Shown here: positions 58,907-64,000 of the stretch, piece by piece | How the letters are laid out: each line of letters begins with the position of its first letter | Numbering within the stretch: the first letter of the stretch is position 1 | Assembly: GCF_014873705.1 (NCBI RefSeq) | Contig: NZ_JADBDS010000003.1 | Location: forward strand, 1,178,001 to 1,242,000 | Length of the DNA: 64,000 bases | Direction of reading: 5' to 3' | From: Mycobacterium sp. OAS707 | Lineage (GTDB): Bacteria > Actinomycetota > Actinomycetes > Mycobacteriales > Mycobacteriaceae | Notes under the pieces: generated by a model | Databases searched by the model: none | Told to the model about the DNA's origin: nothing | What the model saw: the letters and a program-made list of their open reading frames with translations, nothing else | Made by a program: the position numbers and the translations under genes

Positions 58907-60486
58907 TCGTCTGCCTCCATCTGCACCTGCTTCTTGGGCAGGAACGCGGCGGGCAGGTAAGCCAGCGCGATCAGTATCGCCGCGATGATGAAGACCATCG
59001 TGTACGCGTGGGATAGCTCGTGCGCGACCTGCGCGGCGAAGCCGGGTGCTCGCACTTCGGGTGGCAGAGCGGCCGGGTTGACCGGCACGCCGCTTTTCGC
59101 GGCGGCTTCCTGCAGCGCGGCGACCTTGTTCGCGGCGGCAAGGGCTGCGCTTCCGTTGATCTGATTGGTCAGGATCACCGACATCACCGCGGTTCCGATG
59201 GAGCCGGCGACGCGCTGGTTGACGTTGATCAGCGTCGAACCGCGGGCCACCTGCTCGGGTCGCAGCGTCTGCACGGCCGAGCCCGACAACGGCATCATCG
59301 TGCAGCCCATGCCCATCCCGAACACGGTCAGGCCGGTGACGAGTACCGGGAAGTAGGCGTCCTGGTGCCAGCTGCCGTAGGCGAATGCGCCCATCCCGGC
59401 GCACATCAGCGTGATGCCGACGAGCACGATCTTGCCAGGCCCCTGCCGGTCCATGATCCGACCGGCGATCGGCATGGTGAGCATCGCACCGAGACCCTGC
59501 GGAATGATGTGGATCGCGGACTGGAACGGCGTCTGGTGAAACACTTGCTGAAAGTAGCTGGGCAGCAACAGGATTGCGCCGAAGAACGCTGCGGCGAAGA
59601 CCAACATGGACGCGTTGGCGATGGCCATCAAGCGGTTGGTGAACAGCCGTAGGTCGATCAGCGGCTGCGCGGCACGCGTCAGCGCATGCGCGACGAAGCA
59701 GGCGACGAGCACCAGACCGATGACCGCAGGAATCCACACGTGGCCGTCCGTCACCCGGCCGTGCTCGGGCAGCGACGACACGCCGTACAGGAAGGTGGCC
59801 AGCCCGGGGGACAGCAACAGCATGCCGATCAGGTCGAACGACTCCGTCGCAGACGGGCGGTCCTTGTCGAAGATCAGAACCGCGAGCACCACGGAGACGA
59901 TGCCGATAGGCACATTGATCAAGAAGATCCACTGCCATCCGTACGCGTCGATGAGCCAGCCACCCAGGATGGGGCCGCCCACCGGGCCGAGCAGCATCGG
60001 GATGCCCAACACCGCCATCAGCCGTCCAATGCGCCGGGGGCCTGCCTCGCGCGTCAGGATCGTGAAGACCAAAGGCATCAACATGCCGCCGCCGAGCCCC
60101 TGCAGCACCCGGAATGCGATCAGCTGCGTGACGTCGCCCGCCATCGCACACAGCAGTGAGCCGGCGGTGAACAACACGACCGAGCCGATGAACAACCGCT
60201 TGGTGCCGAAGCGGTCGGCGGCCCAGCCGGTCAGCGGGATGACCGCCGCCAGCGCAAGCGTGTATCCGGTTGCGGTCCAGGCCACGACCGCCTGCGTCGA
60301 ACCGAAGTCGCTGATGAAGGTGCGCTGGGCGACGTTGACGACGGTGGTGTCGAGAATCGTCATGATCGCGGCCAGCACACAGACGCTGGTGATCTTCAGC
60401 AGGCCTGCATCGATGCGGTCCGGATACTCGTCGGGGTGCTGCGCCGATTCGACGGCAGCGTCGGGGTTCTCCACGCGGTGTGCCAC
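58852..60486 (-). CDS. MFS drug exporter, DHA2 (EmrB) family
   Basis: A 544-residue 14-helix proton antiporter. Motif A GWAADRFGTKRLFIGS, motif B-like RVLQGLGGGMLMPLV, motif C ILGIPMLLGPVGGPILGGWL (shown in part as LGIPMLLGPVGGPILGG), and DTTVVNVAQRTF at helix 1. Exports drugs or lipids. The start is GTG 60486. The 3' end overlaps the NTF2-like gene. No regulator sits directly beside it. Confidence 0.92.
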   Translation of the reverse strand: MAHRVENPDAAVESAQHPDEYPDRIDAGLLKITSVCVLAAIMTILDTTVVNVAQRTFISDFGSTQAVVAWTATGYTLALAAVIPLTGWAADRFGTKRLFIGSVVLFTAGSLLCAMAGDVTQLIAFRVLQGLGGGMLMPLVFTILTREAGPRRIGRLMAVLGIPMLLGPVGGPILGGWLIDAYGWQWIFLINVPIGIVSVVLAVLIFDKDRPSATESFDLIGMLLLSPGLATFLYGVSSLPEHGRVTDGHVWIPAVIGLVLVACFVAHALTRAAQPLIDLRLFTNRLMAIANASMLVFAAAFFGAILLLPSYFQQVFHQTPFQSAIHIIPQGLGAMLTMPIAGRIMDRQGPGKIVLVGITLMCAGMGAFAYGSWHQDAYFPVLVTGLTVFGMGMGCTMMPLSGSAVQTLRPEQVARGSTLINVNQRVAGSIGTAVMSVILTNQINGSAALAAANKVAALQEAAAKSGVPVNPAALPPEVRAPGFAAQVAHELSHAYTMVFIIAAILIALAYLPAAFLPKKQVQMEADDHQSGMSRPYSDSGRGPK

Positions 60487-60548
60487 TACAGGTCGACCTC
60501 TCCAGAAGAGCAGCTAGGTCGGCTAATGATTCCCCGAGGGACGGGGGT

Positions 60549-61388
60549 TCAAACCGCGGCGCGGCCCACGCCGACCAGGCACTTGCCGGGAATGGCGTAC
60601 CCCGTTTGGGCCGCATAACCCGTCAGCACCGATTCGCCCTGATCGCGGATCGCGGAGCGCACGTCGTCAGGCAGGGAGGCCAGCAGCGCGGCGACCGGGC
60701 CTGCCAGCGACGGCACGATCTCCCACCATTCGTCGAGGGACGCGACATGCATGGTCGCGTCCACCTCGTGGATGTCGACGCCATCGAACCCGGCGTCGGT
60801 CAAGACCGTCGCCAGCGCGCCTGGCGCCGACAACGAGAACGGGCCCGGCACGCCGGGTGGTGGGACCGGTGCTCCGAGCTGCGAACCGACCGCGTCGAGG
60901 AGCGCGCTGAGCCACGGGTTGGCCGTGGGCGGTCCCCATACCGAGAACGCGGCGCCGCCACCGGAACGCAGCACGCGCAGTGCCTCCCGCGCCGCCGCGG
61001 TGGGGTCGGCCACGAGCATCAACGCCTCGCGGCTGAAGACCTTGTCGAACGACGAGTCGGCCTCGTCGATGTGTTCCATGTCGAGTTGCCGGGCGTCGAC
61101 GTTGCGCAGTCCCAGCCGCTCGGCGCGCTCTGCGGCAATGGCCGCCATCTCGGGGCTGACGTCGGAAAGCACAACCCAGCCTTCGGTGCCGACCAGCTTG
61201 GCCGCGGCGATGCCGAGTCCGCCTGGGCCGCAACCCAATTCCAGCACGCGATCACCCGGCTGCACGTCGACGGCCGAGAGCATCGCCTGGGTGACGGCGG
61301 TGCCGCGGTCGTCGATGAAATCGGCATAGCGGTCCCAGGAGGGGGCCACCGTCGACCACATCGCATGCAGCGGGTTCGGCTGGCCCAT
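60549..61388 (-). CDS. Class I SAM-dependent methyltransferase
   Basis: A 279-residue UbiE-like methyltransferase: PSWDRYADFIDDRGTAVTQA, SAM loop VLELGCGPGGLGIAAAKLVG, acidic end of strand 2 VVLSDVSPEM, FDKVFSREALMLVADPTAAA and ALRVLRSGGGAAFSVWGPP. Its substrate is unknown. ATG 61388 is the family start. It is divergent from another methyltransferase at 61443. Confidence 0.9.
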   Translation of the reverse strand: MGQPNPLHAMWSTVAPSWDRYADFIDDRGTAVTQAMLSAVDVQPGDRVLELGCGPGGLGIAAAKLVGTEGWVVLSDVSPEMAAIAAERAERLGLRNVDARQLDMEHIDEADSSFDKVFSREALMLVADPTAAAREALRVLRSGGGAAFSVWGPPTANPWLSALLDAVGSQLGAPVPPPGVPGPFSLSAPGALATVLTDAGFDGVDIHEVDATMHVASLDEWWEIVPSLAGPVAALLASLPDDVRSAIRDQGESVLTGYAAQTGYAIPGKCLVGVGRAAV

Positions 61389-61442
61389 AGCGGTGAGTGT
61401 AGGAGCAGCCAACAGGCGCGTGGCTGCATTAGCGTTTGCCGT

Positions 61443-62234
61443 ATGGCGGGGAGAGGCGACGGCGCCGACTACTACACAGTGCCGAATGCCTGGGAACGCG
61501 CTGCGCAGCGCCTCGAGATGCTGGGCGCGACGTTTGATCCCGGCAGCATTGCGTTCGCCCGCGAGATAGGGGTGGGACCTGGCTGGCGCTGTCTGGAAGC
61601 GGGTGCAGGCGGGGGCTCGTTCGCCAGGTGGCTGTGCGCGACGACTTCGCCTGGCGGTCGCGTAGTCGCGGTGGACGCCGACCCGCGACACCTTTCCGAC
61701 CTGCCGTCGTTGGGCGGCGAGGTTCGCCAGGTCGACCTTGTCGCGGATGACATCGGCGAGCGCGTCTTCGATTTCGTCCACACCCGGCTGGTGCTGCTGC
61801 ACATCCCCGCGCGCGAACAGGTGTTGACCAAGCTTGCGCGTGCCGTATCCCCGGGTGGCTGGCTGGCGATCGAGGAGCATGACGTGTTCGGGCTCGCCGA
61901 CCAGATGGCCGGCGCATACGGCGAGGCCTGGCGAGCCTTCGTGCGCTTTTCCCAGGCCGGCGGGGTCGACGCCGGGTGGGCGCGCACGCTGCCGGCTCAG
62001 CTGGTGACGCTGGGCTTCGACGACGTGACGGCCAGCGCCGAGACGCCACTGTTTCGCGGCGGGTCGGCCGCAGCCCGGTTGTGGAGCCTGACGTGGACGC
62101 AGGCGGCGGGACAGATGATCGCGCACGGACTCTCGGCCGACACGCTGGCCGCCGCCCACCACGAATTGGAGGACACCGGCCGGTGGTTCCACCTGCCGCT
62201 GATGGTCCGGGTCCGCGGCAGACGGCCGCGGTAG
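61443..62234 (+). CDS. Class I SAM-dependent methyltransferase
   Basis: A 263-residue methyltransferase: WERAAQRLEMLGATFDPGSI, SAM loop CLEAGAGGGSFARWLCATTS, VVAVDADPRHLSDLPSLGGE, and FDFVHTRLVLLHIPAREQVL. Start ATG 61443. It differs from the divergent neighbour at 60549 in sequence, so the pair is not a recent duplication. The stop lies 8 bases from the convergent small exported protein gene. Confidence 0.9.
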   Translation: MAGRGDGADYYTVPNAWERAAQRLEMLGATFDPGSIAFAREIGVGPGWRCLEAGAGGGSFARWLCATTSPGGRVVAVDADPRHLSDLPSLGGEVRQVDLVADDIGERVFDFVHTRLVLLHIPAREQVLTKLARAVSPGGWLAIEEHDVFGLADQMAGAYGEAWRAFVRFSQAGGVDAGWARTLPAQLVTLGFDDVTASAETPLFRGGSAAARLWSLTWTQAAGQMIAHGLSADTLAAAHHELEDTGRWFHLPLMVRVRGRRPR

Positions 62235-62242
62235 GCAGGCGG

Positions 62243-62488
62243 TTATTCGCCACCCGGAGCGGTGATGATCAGGCCGCCGTCGTGATGCCAGCGGTGGCGG
62301 GGGATCACCACGATCGGCGGCCGGGCGATGGTGTTCGGGGTGGCGACGATGCCTGGCCTCGGTGTCGGGTCGTACGAATAGGTGCCCGCGTTGGCCATGC
62401 CGGCCAGGCCGAGGGCGGCGGTGCCGAGGATGCCTGCCGAGATGGCGGGCAGGGCGATGTAGCGGGCGAAGCTGCGATTGATGCTCAT
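62243..62488 (-). CDS. Small exported protein with WHH motif, 81 aa
   Basis: An 81-residue exported protein. Sec signal peptide to about 34 (ALPAISAGILGTAALGLAGM, ANA), then a Pro-rich mature part of about 47 residues ending in PRHRWHHDGGLIITAP. The signal resembles that of the gene at 62567 (GILGTAALGLAG against GIIGGAALGLAG), and both share a W-H-H motif, so they are related. Function unknown. It is downstream of that gene, separated by a hairpin. Confidence 0.72.
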   Translation of the reverse strand: MSINRSFARYIALPAISAGILGTAALGLAGMANAGTYSYDPTPRPGIVATPNTIARPPIVVIPRHRWHHDGGLIITAPGGE

Positions 62489-62518
62489 TTGAATTCTCCT
62501 GTGGGGGTTGGTTTTTGA

Positions 62519-62553
62519 GAAACCCTCCCCGGGGCTACTTCGGGGAGGGTTTC
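62519..62553. terminator. Hairpin between the two small exported protein genes
   Basis: GAAACCCTCCCCG (62519-62531) pairs perfectly with CGGGGAGGGTTTC (62541-62553), a 13-bp stem with a nine-base loop. It lies just after the stop of the leftward gene at 62567 and before the next gene's ribosome site. The leftward side has no T-run. The same CTCCCC/GGGGAG core recurs in the hairpin at 63834. Confidence 0.6.
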
Positions 62554-62566
62554 GGTCTGGGGGTTA

Positions 62567-62797
62567 TCAGCGGGTGTAGTGGGGCTGCAGGTCGGCGAGG
62601 TGGTGGACACCGTGGTGCCAGCGCCAGCCCGGCGTGGCGTCGGGGGCCGGGTGGGCCTTGACGCTCGGGGCTGCCACGGTGGAATGCTGCGGTGTGTCCG
62701 CGGTGGCTGCGCTGGCCGTGCCCGCCAGTCCGAGGGCGGCGCCGCCGATGATGCCGGCCGCGACGATCGGGAGGGCGAAGATTCGAGTGGTGTTCAT
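62567..62797 (-). CDS. Small exported protein with WHHG-HH tail, 76 aa
   Basis: A 76-residue exported protein. Signal peptide to about 32 (ALPIVAAGIIGGAALGLAGT), then a mature part of about 45 residues with PSVKAHPAPDATPG, WRWHHGVHHLADLQPHYTR, a His/Trp-rich C-terminus. A third copy of this tail is encoded at the window end (63885 on). The His cluster suggests metal or heme binding, which is inference. It is preceded by about 146 bases without a gene. Confidence 0.72.
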   Translation of the reverse strand: MNTTRIFALPIVAAGIIGGAALGLAGTASAATADTPQHSTVAAPSVKAHPAPDATPGWRWHHGVHHLADLQPHYTR

Positions 62798-62925
62798 GTG
62801 AGTTGTCCTGTCTCCGTAGGCTTTTGAGTTCTTGTGCCGGTGTGTTCCGGGGATGACTCAAGAGTGCCGTTCCGCGGACGCTTTGTATGTCCGGTGATCG
62901 GAGGTAGGACAGGATGAACCGCTTG

Positions 62926-62941
62926 TCCCCCAATCGGGGGA
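62926..62941. terminator. Short hairpin after the LLM gene
   Basis: TCCCCC (62926-62931) and GGGGGA (62936-62941) form a six-bp stem with a four-base loop (AATC), starting three bases after the leftward LLM stop codon (62944). No T-run follows. A plausible terminator for the LLM gene only. Confidence 0.35.
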
Positions 62942-62943
62942 AG

Positions 62944-63813
62944 TCAGGGAAAAGTCGGAAGCGTTTCGGCGGCGGCGGCCAACGCGGCGAGGTGCTCGTC
63001 GACGGTGCGCAGACCCGCGCCCATCGTGTTGATCGTCATGTGCGTGGCGCCCGCGGCTTTCCACTCGGCGAGTTCGTCGGCGACCCGCTGCGCGTCACCC
63101 GCCCAGGTGACCCGGCCCTCCATGCCCAGCGTCGACGGGTCGCGGCCCGCCTCAGTCGCCGCCTGCGCGACGATGTCGCGGGCTTCGTCGAGTTTCGGCC
63201 CAGGCCCGGTCATCGGGAACCATCCGTCGGCAAGCCGGCCTGCGCGCTCCAGCGCGGGCCGCGAGGCCGCGCCGATCCACACCGGGATGGGCCGCTGCAC
63301 GGGTAGCGGCGCCAGGCCGGCTCCGGTCACGCGATGGTGCTTGCCCGCGAACGTCACGGACTGTTGGGACCACAGCCGGCGCATCACCTCGACCTGTTCG
63401 CCAAGGCGCCTGCCCCGGTTGGTGAAGTCCTCGCCGAGCGCCTCGTACTCGACGGCGTTCCAGCCGATCCCGACGCCCAAGCGCAGCCGGCCCTCGCTGA
63501 GCAGGTCGACCTCCGCGGCCTGTTTGGCGGTGAGCACCGCTTGGCGCTGCGGCAGGATGATCACGCCGGTCACCAGTTCCAGGGTGGTGGTGATGGCCGC
63601 CAGGTAGCCGAACATGACCAGTGGCTCGTGGAATGTGGTGCAGATGTCATAGGGGCCTGCCCAGCCCTCGTGCACCTCGGGGTCGGCGCCGACGACGTGG
63701 TCGTAGGCCAGCAGATGGGTGAAACCCAACTCCTCGACCGATTGGCCGTAGGTGCGCACCGCGCCCGCATCGCCGCCGAGTTCTGTCTGGGGGAACGTCA
63801 CGCCAATCCGCAT
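62944..63813 (-). CDS. LLM-class F420-dependent oxidoreductase
   Basis: A 289-residue luciferase-like protein: RIGVTFPQTELGGDAGAVRT, VEELGFTHLLAYDHVVGADP, LELVTGVIILPQRQAVLTAK and GRLRLGVGIGWNAVEYEALG are the family blocks, matching the TIGR03619-type F420 group. It likely reduces or oxidises a substrate with F420. ATG 63813 is chosen because the family begins MRIGV; a TTG at 63825 is possible. It lies between two related small exported protein genes. Confidence 0.9.
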   Translation of the reverse strand: MRIGVTFPQTELGGDAGAVRTYGQSVEELGFTHLLAYDHVVGADPEVHEGWAGPYDICTTFHEPLVMFGYLAAITTTLELVTGVIILPQRQAVLTAKQAAEVDLLSEGRLRLGVGIGWNAVEYEALGEDFTNRGRRLGEQVEVMRRLWSQQSVTFAGKHHRVTGAGLAPLPVQRPIPVWIGAASRPALERAGRLADGWFPMTGPGPKLDEARDIVAQAATEAGRDPSTLGMEGRVTWAGDAQRVADELAEWKAAGATHMTINTMGAGLRTVDEHLAALAAAAETLPTFP

Positions 63814-63833
63814 ACTGGCCGGCAACGCAGCGC

Positions 63834-63861
63834 GGCCCTCCCCAATTCCTCGGGGAGGGCC
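63834..63861. terminator. Hairpin after the third small exported protein gene
   Basis: GGCCCTCCCC (63834-63843) pairs with GGGGAGGGCC (63852-63861), a ten-bp stem and eight-base loop, 24 bases after the leftward stop at 63885. It shares the CTCCCC/GGGGAG core with the hairpin at 62519, so hairpin and gene may have been duplicated together. Confidence 0.5.
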
Positions 63862-63884
63862 TAAGTGCTGGTCGGCGGCGGTTG

Positions 63885-64000
63885 TCAGCGGGTGTAGCTC
63901 GGCTGCAGGTCGCCGAGGTGGTGCACGCCGTGGTGCCAGTGCCAGCCGGGCTGGGCGTCGGGCGCCGGATGCGCCTTGACCGACGGCACCGCGACGATGT
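63885..64000 (-). CDS. Small exported protein, partial (third WHHG-HH paralogue)
   Basis: The gene starts beyond the window; 38 C-terminal codons are visible before the stop at 63885-63887. They read PSVKAHPAPDAQPG then WHWHHGVHHLGDLQPSYTR, almost the same as the end of the gene at 62567. With that gene and 62243 it makes a family of at least three members. The N-terminus is unseen but a signal peptide is expected. Confidence 0.8.
   Translation of the reverse strand, partial: IVAVPSVKAHPAPDAQPGWHWHHGVHHLGDLQPSYTR

Noticed and set aside
58331..60616. Leftward frame of 761 residues
   Set aside because: Same strand as the MFS gene but a shifted frame, Arg/Ala-rich, and it would swallow parts of three genes; the 544-residue frame has clear MFS motifs.
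60549..62192. 547-residue version of the leftward methyltransferase
   Set aside because: Its first half is antisense to the rightward methyltransferase at 61443; the SAM-binding protein starts properly at ATG 61388.

Overview
The window is high-GC actinobacterial DNA, and its gene content and order point to a Mycobacterium of the Mycolicibacterium (fast-growing, environmental) type. The first 16 kb follow the origin-proximal order of M. tuberculosis: end of the Rv0007-type membrane gene, tRNA-Ile, tRNA-Ala, cwsA, ppiA, Rv0010c, crgA, Rv0012, trpG/pabA, pknB, pknA, pbpA, rodA, pstP, fhaB, fhaA, tRNA-Leu. Comparisons with named genomes are from memory; no search was run.

Regions. (1) 1-5.9 kb: tRNAs, small exported and membrane proteins, an Fe-S serine dehydratase, and the divisome/elongation proteins CwsA and CrgA. 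(2) 5.9-16.3 kb: folate/tryptophan amidotransferase, then the leftward fhaA-fhaB-pstP-rodA-pbpA-pknA-pknB operon, mostly joined by ATGA overlaps, which couples Ser/Thr phosphorylation to peptidoglycan growth. (3) 16.5-30 kb: accessory and metabolic genes. These include a DUF7373-type lipoprotein, a TetR gene with a clear operator, a molybdopterin oxidoreductase with two F420/flavin-type split-barrel proteins, pirin, a secreted quinoprotein-type sugar dehydrogenase, an EVE protein, and a MarR gene divergent from a biotin-dependent carboxyltransferase. (4) 29.8-34.3 kb: whiB5, the Rv0023-type regulator, a MinD/EspI-like ATPase, and a scar where the ESX-1 type VII secretion locus has been lost. 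The 5' part of espG1 (rightward) is joined directly to the 5' part of mycP1 (leftward), which fits one deletion of everything between these convergently oriented genes. (5) 34.4-40.3 kb: a complete fructose phosphotransferase set (HPr, EIIABC, 1-phosphofructokinase, DeoR regulator, Enzyme I). (6) 40.3-46.3 kb: pirin, CsbD, DUF1206, and a TetR-FUSC-NDH2-like operon. (7) 46.4-58.4 kb: the counterpart of Rv0144-Rv0149 (TetR, two methyltransferases, aldehyde dehydrogenase, SDR, quinone oxidoreductase) with an added CocE-type lipoprotein, HAD, DUF456, a Bfd-like ferredoxin, and the ptpB-fadE2 pair. (8) 58.4-64 kb: NTF2-like protein, DHA2 exporter, two methyltransferases, an LLM F420 enzyme, and a family of small exported proteins with His/Trp-rich tails that runs off the window.

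The most notable feature is the ESX-1 scar at about 33.54 kb. Other points of interest are repeated Cys pairs in the PknB PASTA domains, well-formed TetR, MarR and DeoR operators (two lying over probable leaderless promoters), a perfect 20-bp inverted repeat in front of the molybdoenzyme gene, and the His/Trp-rich exported microproteins.
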